Shown in pieces: positions 1-8,021 of a DNA stretch of 42,522 nt. The notes beneath the pieces were generated by a model. It saw nothing but the letters and a program-made list of their open reading frames with translations, had not been told where the DNA came from and ran no database searches. Made by a program: the position numbers and the translations under genes. Numbering within the stretch: position 1 is the first letter of the stretch; every line of letters begins with the position of its first letter. Source of the DNA: Acidobacteriota bacterium (lineage in GTDB: Bacteria > Acidobacteriota > Thermoanaerobaculia > Thermoanaerobaculales > Thermoanaerobaculaceae); contig PMLC01000046.1 in the NCBI GenBank assembly GCA_003158745.1, forward strand, positions 28,943-71,464, in the 5' to 3' direction.

Positions 1-351
1 ACGATCCTCGCCAACGTGGTGTTTGGCGCCTCCTTGAAGCCGACCGAGAGCCCGTGCGAGGGGATCACCAAGATCACCGCAGCCGACATCACGAAAGCGA
101 AAGCCGATGGGAAGAGGTACAAGCTGATCGGGCGGGTGTGGCGCGAAGGCGGTGCCGTCAAGGCATCGGTGGCGCCGCGCCTGGTGGACCTGTCCCAGCC
201 GCTCGCGGGTGTGATGGGCGCGACCAATGCCGTCGCCATCAAGACCGACGCTCTCGGCGAGGTGACGATCGTCGGCCCCGGCGCCGGACGGGCGCAGACG
301 GGCTTCTCGATGCTCACGGACCTGCTGCACATCGTCCGGAGGCGCTCATGA
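1..351 (+). CDS. hom: Homoserine dehydrogenase, C-terminal part (partial)
   Basis: The frame is open from the first base, so the gene begins outside the window; 116 residues remain. The visible part matches the C-terminal end of the catalytic domain of homoserine dehydrogenase. It has the EGI-x-x-I-x-x-x-D segment (about residues 20-30), a KLIGR strand, and a PLAGVMGATNAV segment followed by a glycine-rich VGPGAG stretch near the end. The family makes homoserine from aspartate semialdehyde with NAD(P)H, in threonine and methionine synthesis. The stop overlaps the start of the next gene (ATGA at 348-351), so the two are probably cotranslated. The NAD-binding domain is not seen, so the assignment rests on the C-terminal motifs only. 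Confidence 0.8.
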   Translation, partial: TILANVVFGASLKPTESPCEGITKITAADITKAKADGKRYKLIGRVWREGGAVKASVAPRLVDLSQPLAGVMGATNAVAIKTDALGEVTIVGPGAGRAQTGFSMLTDLLHIVRRRS

Positions 352-1769
352 AGATGCTGCTGGCGGGCCAGTGGGTCGATCGCGACAAGCCGATCGACGT
401 TCGCGATCCGTTTGACAACTCCCTGATCGATACCGTGCCGCGCGCAACCGCGGCCGACGTCGAGACGGCGCTCGCGGCGGCCGTAAAGGGGTTTGAGGTC
501 GCCCGCAGGATGACCGTGTACGAGCGCGCGCAGGTGCTGTTCAAGACGGCGGCGATCGTGCAGGGCCGCCTGGAGGAGTTTGCCGTCACGATCGCCCGCG
601 AGGGATCCAAGACGATCCGCGAGGCCCGCAAAGAGGCGCGGCGCTGCGTCAACACGCTGACGATCTCCGCCGAGGAGGCCAAGCGCATCCAGGGCGAGAC
701 GATCCCGTTCGACTCGTTCCCCGGAGGCGAGAAGCGCGTCGGCTACTACCAGCGCGTGCCGATCGGCGTCGTGCTCGCGATCACCCCGTTCAACGACCCG
801 CTCAACCTGGTGGCGCACAAGCTCGGACCCGCGGTCGCCGCCGGCAACTCGGTGATCCTCAAGCCCGCCACCGTGACGCCGCTTTCCGCGCTCAAGCTCA
901 CCGAGGCGTTCGTCGAGGCGGGGCTGCCGCCGCTGGTACTGCAGACGATCACCGGCCACGGCGCCGAGATCGGGGACCTGCTCGCCAAGGACGGCCGCGT
1001 GCGGATGATCTCGTTCACCGGCGGTCTCGAGGCGGGGCAGCGCATCACCACGCTCGCGGGGATCAAGAAGATCGGGATGGAGCTCGGTTCCAACTCGCCG
1101 GTGATCGTGTGGAAGGACGCCGACATCCGCTGGGCGGCCGAGAGCTGCGTGTCGGGAGCGTTCTGGGCCGCCGGCCAGAACTGCATCGGCGTCCAGCGCA
1201 TTTACGTCCACAAGGACGTCTACGCCGCGTTCCGAGACGGCATGGTGGAGTTCACCGCCAAGTACAAGATCGGCGACAAGATGAAGGAAGAGACGGACAT
1301 GGGGCCGATGATCACCGAGGGCGAGGCCAAGCGCGTCGAGCGCTGGGTCGCCGAGGCGAAGCAGGCCGGCGCCAGGGTGCTGATCGGCGGCGGCCGCACC
1401 GGCGCCCTGATGCAGCCCACCGTGCTGGAGAACGTTCTCACGACCGCCACGATCCACCGCTCCGAAGTGTTCGGGCCGACCGTGAACCTCTACCCCGTCG
1501 CGACGGTCGAAGAGGCACTCGCCGAGGCGAACTCGCTGCCGTTCGGCTTGCACGCGGCACTGTTCAGCCGCGACGTGGATACGTCGTTCAAGCTCGCGCT
1601 CGGCCTCGACGCCGGCGGCGTCATGGTCAACGACTCGACCGACTACAGGCTCGACTCGATGCCGTTCGGCGGGATCAAGAACTCGGGGCTCGGCCGGGAG
1701 GGGATCAAGTTCTCGTTGCAGGAGATGACGGAGCCCAAGGTCATCTGCTGGTACCTCCCCACGATGTAA
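348..1769 (+). CDS. NAD(P)-dependent aldehyde dehydrogenase
   Basis: A 473-residue member of the ALDH superfamily, of normal length. Visible motifs are ITPFNDPLN (substrate and cofactor channel), KPATVTPLSA (cofactor binding), SFTGG, ELGSNSP with the general-base Glu, GQNC with the catalytic Cys, EVFGP, and a C-terminal PFGGIKNSGLGREG. The family oxidises aldehydes to acids in the cytoplasm. The sequence resembles the lactaldehyde, succinate-semialdehyde and non-phosphorylating glyceraldehyde-3-phosphate branch, but the substrate cannot be fixed by eye. The start is the ATG overlapping the stop of homoserine dehydrogenase; a longer in-frame extension to 54 is only read-through of the upstream gene in another frame. 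Pairing with homoserine dehydrogenase hints at an amino-acid-derived semialdehyde, which is inference. Confidence 0.9.
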   Translation: MKMLLAGQWVDRDKPIDVRDPFDNSLIDTVPRATAADVETALAAAVKGFEVARRMTVYERAQVLFKTAAIVQGRLEEFAVTIAREGSKTIREARKEARRCVNTLTISAEEAKRIQGETIPFDSFPGGEKRVGYYQRVPIGVVLAITPFNDPLNLVAHKLGPAVAAGNSVILKPATVTPLSALKLTEAFVEAGLPPLVLQTITGHGAEIGDLLAKDGRVRMISFTGGLEAGQRITTLAGIKKIGMELGSNSPVIVWKDADIRWAAESCVSGAFWAAGQNCIGVQRIYVHKDVYAAFRDGMVEFTAKYKIGDKMKEETDMGPMITEGEAKRVERWVAEAKQAGARVLIGGGRTGALMQPTVLENVLTTATIHRSEVFGPTVNLYPVATVEEALAEANSLPFGLHAALFSRDVDTSFKLALGLDAGGVMVNDSTDYRLDSMPFGGIKNSGLGREGIKFSLQEMTEPKVICWYLPTM

Positions 1770-1959
1770 CGGGGCGCGGCCGATAGCGGGCCATCTGCGT
1801 TGTCGGACTTCGGCGGTTCGGATCCCGATCCCGCCTCTGCGTCTCGTCCCCAATCTGCGCCACTCGAGGAGACCACCGATCCGCCCCGGACTCGACTTTC
1901 ACCTAACCAGTTTTCGGGTCTTGGGTCAGCGCGAATCAAAGCCCCGCTCCGATTCAACT

Positions 1960-4314
1960 TCAGCGAGACGCTCGCTTCCGCAGGAAATCACCGAATTCGG
2001 CTGCCGGCATAGGCCGGCTATAGAAGAATCCCTGCGCCTCGTCGCAGAGATTCGTACGGAGAAAGTCGGCCTGGTCCGCGGTCTCGACCCCTTCGGCGAT
2101 GACCTTCAGAGAAAGGCCATGACCTAACGTGATGATCGCGCGTGCAATCGCCTGGTCGTCGGGGTGGAAAGGAATGTCGCGGACGAACGACTGGTCGATC
2201 TTCAGTCTGTCGACGGGGTAAATCTTCAGGTAGCTAAGGGACGAGTACCCCGTTCCGAAGTCATCGATCGCGAGCGTAACGCCGAGGTTCTTGAGTTCTT
2301 GCAGCGCGTCCTGTACCGCCTCGGGTTGCTCCATCAGGAATCTCTCGGTGATCTCCAGTTCGAGCAGATCCGCCGCAAGGCCCGCCTCGTGCAATGCCGA
2401 CCCGACTGTCCCGACCAGGCGCGAGCTCGTGATCTCCCGCGTAGAGAGATTGACCGCGACGCGGAACGGCGGCAGTGCTTCGGCCTGCCATGCGGCCGCC
2501 TGGTGGCACGCTTCGCGCACCGCCCACGCACCGAGGCTGTCGATCAACCCGGATGCTTCGGCGATCGGGATGAACGACTCGGGCGCGACCAGGCCCCGTT
2601 CCGGATGCTGCCATCTGGTGAGGGCCTCGACGCCTGTCAACTCGCCGGTGCCGAGCGAGAACCGGGGCTGAAAGTGGAGAACGAACTCGCCGCGCTGAAC
2701 CGCGCGCCGCAGGTCGGACTCGATGCCGAAGCGCTCGCGGGCACGCTCGGTCATCTCGGCGGTGTAAAACTGATACGTGTTGAGTCCCGAGCCCTTCGCC
2801 CGATGGAGCGCGACTTCAGCGTTTTGGAGCAGCGTCGTGAAATCGGTGCCGTCGTCGGGGTAGAGACTGATTCCCGCGGAACAGGTCAAGAACGCCTCGT
2901 GCCCTTCGACCTCGAACGGGCTCGCGACTCCCTCGAGCATGTTCCATCCCGCGCGTCCGACGCTCTCGGGGTCGGGTACACGCTCGAGGAGGATTCCGAA
3001 CTCGTCGCCGCTGCGGCGCGCGACGGTATTGGCCTCGCGGTTCAGTCCGCGGAGCCGTGCGGCGAGTCGCCGCAGCAATTCGTCGGCGGCCGTGTGCCAG
3101 AGCGAATCGTTGAGGTGTTTGAACCCGTCGACGCCGAGGATCAGGACCGCGAGACGGTGCTCGGGGGCTTGCGCGATCGCGTGCTCGACACGGGCGCGGA
3201 AGAGAAGCCAGTTAGGCAGATCCGTCAGCGCGTCGTAGTGCGCGAGGTGGTGAAAGCGCGCTTCGGAGTCCTTGATCGCGGTCAGGTCACAGAACACGCC
3301 TACGTAATGCGTGACGACGCCTGCTTCGTCCCTGACCACGCTCACGTTCAGAAGCTCAAGATAGACGCCGCCGTCCTTCCTCCGGTTCCAGATCTCGCCT
3401 TGCCACCGGGCCGTCTCGCGGATCGAGCGCCACATCGTGGCGTAGAACTCGGGATCGTGACGCCCCGATTGGAGGATCCTCGGAGTTTTCCCGATCACCT
3501 CGTCGGCTTCATAGCCGGTGACCTTGGTGAACGCACGATTGACCGCAACGATCCGCTGGCTGCTATCCGCGAAGATGACGCCGTCGGTGGTGTTCTCTAA
3601 CGCCGCGGCGGCCCGGCGAAGTTCCGCCTGCGCCTCGCGGCGCCCGGCGAGCTCTTCCACGAGCGCGCGGCTGATCTCTGCGAGCGCGTCCGTCCGTTCG
3701 TCGACCCTGTGTTCGAGAGCGAGGTTCATGTCGGAGAGTTCCGTCAAGAGCGCGAGCTGCTCGATGCGATTTCGCACGATCCGCGCCATCTTCTGCAGCA
3801 CGGGAAGGAGAGCGCGGAGCTGAGTCGCATTGCGGCGGTTGTCAGCGAAGAGAAACACTCCGTGCGGCCGATGCCTGATTATGCAGGGCAGAGCGAGGAT
3901 CGCGCTGGTTTCGGGCTTTGGGGCTTCGAATGTGAGGCAGCCGGGAGGCACGTCCCACGCGATGCTGCCGGGCGGCTCGTCCCAGTTGAGGACGGCGTCG
4001 TAGATGTCCGCCGGCAGCGCGAGCCTCGCGCCAGACGGAGTGGAATTGAGAAAGGGAGCGTACTCTTCGCGGAGAACAAACTCGCCGCTGTCGAGCTCGA
4101 AATGAGCTCCGTAATGGAGATCTTTGAGGATCGCCACGCGCTCGAGGAACTTCTCGAAGATCTTCTGGTCGACATCTTCTTCGAGAATGACCTCCGCCAC
4201 GCGCCCGAGAAGGAGGGTGTCCTCGGCTTGGCAGGTAATCGCGTCGTTCTCCGACTGCGCGAGCCGAAGCAGCTCTTCGAGCTCTCTGCAGCGCTTCTCA
4301 AGAGAAGCAGTCAT
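1960..4314 (-). CDS. GAF-PAS-GGDEF-EAL cyclic-di-GMP signalling protein
   Basis: A 784-residue cytoplasmic protein with no clear membrane segment. Order: a short coiled-coil start, a GAF-like sensor (about 20-190), a coiled linker, a PAS domain (about 240-362, with the NRAFTKVTGY core), a GGDEF domain (about 365-527) and an EAL domain (about 528-780). The GGDEF signature reads SGDEF, so its first Gly is replaced. The EAL domain has EALTRW, NLS, ELEITE, DDFGTGYSS and KIDQSF and looks catalytically complete, so phosphodiesterase activity is the safer prediction. The ATG at 4314 has a GGGGGA stretch upstream. A longer frame would need a TTG at 4431 with no ribosome site. It stands alone on this strand, with no partner gene. 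Confidence 0.9.
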   Translation of the reverse strand: MTASLEKRCRELEELLRLAQSENDAITCQAEDTLLLGRVAEVILEEDVDQKIFEKFLERVAILKDLHYGAHFELDSGEFVLREEYAPFLNSTPSGARLALPADIYDAVLNWDEPPGSIAWDVPPGCLTFEAPKPETSAILALPCIIRHRPHGVFLFADNRRNATQLRALLPVLQKMARIVRNRIEQLALLTELSDMNLALEHRVDERTDALAEISRALVEELAGRREAQAELRRAAAALENTTDGVIFADSSQRIVAVNRAFTKVTGYEADEVIGKTPRILQSGRHDPEFYATMWRSIRETARWQGEIWNRRKDGGVYLELLNVSVVRDEAGVVTHYVGVFCDLTAIKDSEARFHHLAHYDALTDLPNWLLFRARVEHAIAQAPEHRLAVLILGVDGFKHLNDSLWHTAADELLRRLAARLRGLNREANTVARRSGDEFGILLERVPDPESVGRAGWNMLEGVASPFEVEGHEAFLTCSAGISLYPDDGTDFTTLLQNAEVALHRAKGSGLNTYQFYTAEMTERARERFGIESDLRRAVQRGEFVLHFQPRFSLGTGELTGVEALTRWQHPERGLVAPESFIPIAEASGLIDSLGAWAVREACHQAAAWQAEALPPFRVAVNLSTREITSSRLVGTVGSALHEAGLAADLLELEITERFLMEQPEAVQDALQELKNLGVTLAIDDFGTGYSSLSYLKIYPVDRLKIDQSFVRDIPFHPDDQAIARAIITLGHGLSLKVIAEGVETADQADFLRTNLCDEAQGFFYSRPMPAAEFGDFLRKRASR

Positions 4315-4567
4315 TCGGACGTCCCCCGAGGAATTCGCCCAGTATGTTCGACGGAAGCTCCGGTTCGTCCTCCTGGATGAACTGCTCCGCGATCGCGACG
4401 AAGTCGCCGCTTCGCCTCGTCCGACGTCCAACCGGAGGCTGTTACCCGCGGCAGTCTGAGCAACTCCCCCGCGGCCGATCCCAGAAACAGACCAAAGGCG
4501 TCTCTCGTCGTTCCATGCGCCGTCGCCCCGTTACGACAAGTTCTACCAGACCCACGGCCGATACCTG

Positions 4568-5263
4568 CTACGTGATGGCTTTGGCGATCGCGAAGGCCGC
4601 AGCCGCCGCGAGTCCGCCAATCAGTACGGTCTGCAGTCCGCTACGCACCGGCGAGGTGCCGGTGAAGTGGCCTTTGATGTAGCCGAACAGCGCCAGGGCC
4701 GCGAGCGTGACCGCCACCGAAACGGTGAGTGCCGTCTTGGCGCTGCCGGCGATGAGATAGGGTCCCAGGGGGATGAACCCGCCGGCTATATAGGCGCCGG
4801 CGATGGTCAGCGCGCTGACCAGGGCGCGGTGCGGATCGGGCTTCTCGAGGCCCAACTCGAAGCGCATCATGAAATCAACCCACGCCTTGGGTCGTTCTCT
4901 GAAGGCCTCCACGATGGGCGTGCTCGCCTCTGCGGTCACCCCATAGGACTGAAGCACCTGCCGCACTTCCTCCGCCTCTGCCTCGGGTTTCTCGCGGACT
5001 TCGAGTTCCTCGCGGACGCGCTCGCTGGCGTAGTGTTGGGCATCGCTCTTGGCCGCGAGGTAGCCGCCGAGGCCCATGGCAATGGAGCCTGCCGCGATCT
5101 CGGCGAGGCCGGCCGTGACGATGATGCCGGTCGAGTTGACGGCGCCCGAAAGCCCTGCCGCCAACGCGAAGGGAACCGTCAACCCGTCCGACATCCCGAT
5201 GACGACGTCGCGGACGCGTTCGCTGGCCGTGAAATGCCGTTCTACATGCGGCGTCTGGGGCAT
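4568..5263 (-). CDS. VIT1/CCC1-family Fe2+/Mn2+ transporter
   Basis: A 231-residue membrane protein of the vacuolar iron transporter family, which moves ferrous iron or manganese out of the cytosol by proton antiport. The first helix carries the family core VRDVVIGMSDGLTVPFALAAGL, followed by a second helix with GSIAMGLGGYLAAKSD. A charged, Glu-rich cytoplasmic segment (about 75-135) probably holds the metal-binding helices. Three more helices fill the C-terminus. The ATG at 5263 sits five bases after AGGAGG; a GTG three bases earlier is also possible. It is the last gene of the minus-strand cluster fed by the promoter near 6972-7047, with about 200 bases between it and the GlsB-like gene. 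Confidence 0.9.
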   Translation of the reverse strand: MPQTPHVERHFTASERVRDVVIGMSDGLTVPFALAAGLSGAVNSTGIIVTAGLAEIAAGSIAMGLGGYLAAKSDAQHYASERVREELEVREKPEAEAEEVRQVLQSYGVTAEASTPIVEAFRERPKAWVDFMMRFELGLEKPDPHRALVSALTIAGAYIAGGFIPLGPYLIAGSAKTALTVSVAVTLAALALFGYIKGHFTGTSPVRSGLQTVLIGGLAAAAAFAIAKAIT

Positions 5264-5461
5264 CACTGCCTCCTTGCTCCACTCGCGCAGCCGTTCCGCC
5301 CGCCGGTGCCCAGTCTCCCTTGTACGGGCCAGTTCGAAGTGGCGGCCCGGAGCAGGTCGGGGAGGACATTCCTTTTCATCCTGGCGCCCCGTCCATACCC
5401 TTCCCGACGAGATCGATGCTTGCCGCCGGAGAGTGCGAGGAGGTCGGCTAACAGCGCGGTC

Positions 5462-5740
5462 TCACCACCGTCGGGAGAACAGGTGAATGATCGCCACAAA
5501 CACGGCGGCGCCGATGATCGACCACAGGACCGGGAACGGATGCCCACTGATGGTGACCATGAAGGGCTCCGGGAGCTTGAGCAACCCAGCAACCCAAGGC
5601 CCAACAAGGGCTCCGATGAAGCCAAGGGCTATCGAGACGATCAGCCCGCCGCGAACCCCACCTGCGATCGCCTTCCCGAGGGCGCCACAAATAGCCGCGA
5701 TCACGAGGAGAAGCAGCAGTGACGTGAGTGACATTGTCAT
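5462..5740 (-). CDS. GlsB/YeaQ/YmgE-family stress membrane protein
   Basis: A 92-residue, very hydrophobic protein with three predicted membrane helices. The glycine-rich pattern (GALGKAIAGG, LGFIGALVGPWVAGLL) is typical of the small transglycosylase-associated or GlsB/YeaQ family. Members are induced by general stress; their biochemical role is unknown. The ATG is preceded by AAGGAA at good distance. It lies downstream of the CsbD gene and upstream of the VIT1-like gene on the same strand, which fits a general stress operon. The length is normal for the family. Confidence 0.88.
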   Translation of the reverse strand: MTMSLTSLLLLLVIAAICGALGKAIAGGVRGGLIVSIALGFIGALVGPWVAGLLKLPEPFMVTISGHPFPVLWSIIGAAVFVAIIHLFSRRW

Positions 5741-5770
5741 GGCAAGTTCCTTTCACACCGCCCTCTTGGA

Positions 5771-5797
5771 CCCTCCTCCCGCCACGCGAGGGGAGGG
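5771..5797 (-). terminator. GC-rich hairpin between csbD and glsB-like genes
   Basis: CCCTCCTCCC at 5771-5780 can pair imperfectly with GGGGAGGG at 5790-5797. No T-run follows on the minus strand, so it may be an attenuator, an mRNA-stability hairpin or nothing. It lies between two genes that otherwise look cotranscribed. Confidence 0.25.
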
Positions 5798-5819
5798 TGT
5801 CGAGGGAAATTGGTCCGCC

Positions 5820-6023
5820 CTACTTCTTGATCGCCTTGGCAACCCCGCCGACGAACTCGCCTACCTTCCGACGGCCCTTGCCAACACTCTCCTGGACCGC
5901 GCCCTCGGCTCGCTGCCGCGCGCCCTCCCGCTCCAACTTGCGGTTGCCCGTGACGTTGCCGACGGCTTCCTTCACTTGCCCTTGGATCTTCTTCACCTTG
6001 CCGCGCGTCTCTTGCTGTCCCAT
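5820..6023 (-). CDS. CsbD-like stress response protein
   Basis: A 67-residue, highly charged protein matching the CsbD/UPF0337 family: GKVKKIQGQVKEAVGNVTGN followed by RQRAEGAVQESVGK. Such proteins accumulate under general, osmotic or phosphate stress in many bacteria; their activity is not known. AAAGGAG lies seven bases before the ATG. The C-terminus adds a short basic tail (VGGVAKAIKK) slightly beyond the usual core. It sits between the secreted two-repeat gene and the GlsB-like gene and probably shares their promoter. Confidence 0.9.
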   Translation of the reverse strand: MGQQETRGKVKKIQGQVKEAVGNVTGNRKLEREGARQRAEGAVQESVGKGRRKVGEFVGGVAKAIKK

Positions 6024-6097
6024 GGCATCTCTCTCCTTTACGGATCCCGAAGACCCGTGTCGTGGCCGTGCGCTGCGTGCACGACCGTCTCACAAAC

Positions 6098-6940
6098 TCA
6101 GTTGTCCGGTGTTCCGAAGACGATGCGCGGGAAGTACGTGCGCAGCGCCTCCATGATCTTGACGACGGCAGCGTTGGATCCCGACTCGCGGTGGCTGTCC
6201 CGGAACCGGTAGCGGTCGCCCTTGACGATCTGGAAGTTGATCTGGTAGCAGAAGTTCTCAGGGGTTCGCGCCTCGCACGTAAACCACACCTTCTCGAGGC
6301 CCGTTGTCTGGAACGTGAAGTTCTCCTTGGGGTCGCGATCATCCATCCAGGTGAAAACGTCGCCATGCATGACCAGGCGACCCTTACGGTCCTTATTCCA
6401 GAAACCCGTTTTCACCAGAATCAGGTCGTCGAAGACCAACTCAGCCGGAGCGGCGCCCGGCGCAATCGTGGCCCCGGCGCTGGTCGCCATCAAGGCCGCG
6501 ATCGTCGACTCCTGGGCGCCGTTCTGTTTGAGGTAGAGAAGATCATTGACCGAGAGGTTGTACGCCTGGCCTGACTGCCTAACCTGCTCGGCGATGATGG
6601 AGCCGGACATCCCTGACTTGATCAGGCGCACGAAATCGACAAGGCGGGCATCATCGGGCTGGAGCGGCACGGGCGCTGGCGTGGGTGCCGGGATACGCGC
6701 CCAGATCGCGGTGATGACAGTCTCCGGCACGCCCGCATTACGCAGCGTGACGATGTCCCCGGCCGTCATTCCTATGGTATTGACCGGGCTGTTGACCATG
6801 GCGATGATGCCGTCGGCCGAGGCGCCGGACTGCTGGGCCGCCACGATCGAGTTGACCGTCAACTCTTCCGCGCCCGCCGCTACAGCCGAGAGCGCCAGCA
6901 GAGCTACACCGAGAAAAGCCCCGACGACTGCGTGTTTCAT
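6098..6940 (-). CDS. Exported protein with two helical repeats and a C-terminal beta domain (unknown function)
   Basis: A 280-residue protein. The signal peptide is MKHAVVGAFLGVALLALSAV followed by an AGA cleavage region. Two similar segments of about 50 residues follow, roughly 27-82 and 100-153. Each has the pattern [IV]-x2-[hydrophobic]-x-x-SG-x5-I, then a Ser/Thr-Asp segment, then LxxxGxxExxIxAxW/M. A C-terminal domain (about 170-280) looks like a small mixed beta fold (LVMHGDVFTWMDD, EKVWFTCEA). The family is not recognised; periplasmic location is inferred from the signal peptide. The ATG at 6940 follows an AGGAAAGGCAGG stretch. It is the first gene after regulatory element a, and a decayed relative lies at 18485-18695. 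Confidence 0.82.
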   Translation of the reverse strand: MKHAVVGAFLGVALLALSAVAAGAEELTVNSIVAAQQSGASADGIIAMVNSPVNTIGMTAGDIVTLRNAGVPETVITAIWARIPAPTPAPVPLQPDDARLVDFVRLIKSGMSGSIIAEQVRQSGQAYNLSVNDLLYLKQNGAQESTIAALMATSAGATIAPGAAPAELVFDDLILVKTGFWNKDRKGRLVMHGDVFTWMDDRDPKENFTFQTTGLEKVWFTCEARTPENFCYQINFQIVKGDRYRFRDSHRESGSNAAVVKIMEALRTYFPRIVFGTPDN

Positions 6941-6971
6941 GGAACACCTGCCTTTCCTTAGACGCATCTCA

Positions 6972-7047
6972 AATCTAGTTCCCTGGCGCCCCGACGTGTA
7001 GCGCACTTTCTACCCGGGAGCAACGCCGCAACTCAGGTAGGAACTAC
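6972..7047 (-). promoter_or_regulatory. Cassette element a: two dyad boxes plus -10, upstream of the exported two-repeat gene
   Basis: On the minus strand the order is box A GTAGTTCCTAC (7047-7037), 23 nt, box B GTAGAAAGTGC (7013-7003), 25 nt, and TAGATT (6977-6972). Transcription should begin near 6965, leaving about 25 nt of leader before the ATG at 6940. The leader (TTTGAGATGCGTC, then AGGAAAGG) is shared with elements c, d and e. No -35 hexamer is visible at the expected place, and box B overlaps it, so an activator is expected to be required. The binding protein is not identified. Confidence 0.8.
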
Positions 7048-7147
7048 GCGGGCCGGCACACCGAGATCCACCGCTTGTCCCCGCGCGTTGTCTGGGGCTC
7101 GCAAGACCCATGCGTGTGCCCCCCCGCGCCATTACCTGGGCAGGCTC

Positions 7148-7465
7148 CTACTCACCACTGGGAACCTGGGCCTTTCTCCGCCCATAGGCTTCCTTCCCGG
7201 CCTCGACCGCGGAAGAGATCACGGAGCGCTTCTCGTCGAGGAAGTCTTGGCCTCGCGCGACGGTCGAGGAGATCTTCTCCTTGACCGTGTCCATGGTGTC
7301 CGAGGCCCGCTCCCTCAGGTCATGCGAAAACCCGCGAATCCGCTCGGCGGACTCCCGGCGGGCCTTAGGTGCCAGAAGCAGCACCGCTGCTGCACCGGCG
7401 ATCGCACCGACTAACAAGGAAAGGACCACGGTATGACCGCTGAAACTGCTCTTGCAGTTGCTCAT
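7148..7465 (-). CDS. YtxH-like membrane-anchored protein
   Basis: A 105-residue protein with one N-terminal membrane helix (about 10-31, SLLVGAIAGAAAVLLLAPKA) and a long charged helix. The LLAPKARRESAERIRG segment after the helix is the usual YtxH signature. YtxH-type proteins are small general-stress proteins of unknown biochemical activity. The start overlaps the stop of the upstream DUF948 gene (ATGA at 7462-7465), so the two are translationally coupled. About 100 non-coding bases follow before element a of the next cluster. Confidence 0.82.
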   Translation of the reverse strand: MSNCKSSFSGHTVVLSLLVGAIAGAAAVLLLAPKARRESAERIRGFSHDLRERASDTMDTVKEKISSTVARGQDFLDEKRSVISSAVEAGKEAYGRRKAQVPSGE

Positions 7466-7863
7466 GATGAACCTCTCTTTCTGAACAGGTTTCTCACCAG
7501 GAACGTCAGGCCGGCCCCGATGCCGACCTTCAAGGCGGGAAGCACGGTGCCGAACCCGAAACTGGCAACCGAAACCAGGCCGCTCAGCTCGCCGACATTC
7601 CTCCCGACCCGGCGCATGGAGGCGGAAAAGGCGCGCACATCGTCCGTCACCGCGCCGATGTCGTTCGTGACGCGGTCCAGCTTCTGCACCGTGGCATCTA
7701 GGTCGCGCAGGAGGGGGTCCAAGGACTGCTCAGCGATCGTGAGGACGGTGGTCAGCTTCTTCGCGGACCGGCGAAGCTCGATGAGGACAGGGACCAGGAA
7801 GCCGATCCCGACTGCGACGGCCACGGTGAGAATGATCAGCCAGAGGTTTGCTTGGCTACCCAT
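7462..7863 (-). CDS. DUF948-like membrane protein
   Basis: A 133-residue protein with an N-terminal membrane helix (LWLIILTVAVAVGIGFLVPVLIEL). A long amphipathic, coiled-coil-prone segment follows (LDPLLRDLDATVQKLDRVTNDIG), then a second hydrophobic region near the C-terminus. This matches the DUF948 family, found beside YtxH genes in many bacteria and probably peripheral to envelope stress. The ATG at 7863 lies nine bases after GAGGAG. The ATG at 7872 touches that ribosome site and is less likely. It overlaps the YtxH gene by four bases. Confidence 0.8.
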   Translation of the reverse strand: MGSQANLWLIILTVAVAVGIGFLVPVLIELRRSAKKLTTVLTIAEQSLDPLLRDLDATVQKLDRVTNDIGAVTDDVRAFSASMRRVGRNVGELSGLVSVASFGFGTVLPALKVGIGAGLTFLVRNLFRKRGSS

Positions 7864-8021
7864 CGTCGTCATCTCCTCATGCTTCGAAACAGCGTGTATC
7901 CCACCGTTCTCTACCCGGACCGCCGTTCGGCACGGCCTGAGTCCTTACCGCTATATCTGCGCGCGACGACTGAGATCCGGCTCGTCGGTCAGAGCTCTCC
8001 TCAGGCACCGATTGCGGCTGC

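Noticed and set aside
7904-7914. GTAGAGAACGG on the minus strand, similar to box B, upstream of the DUF948 gene
   Set aside because: At 25 nt downstream lies the ribosome site, not a -10, and the box A position holds only a weak match.
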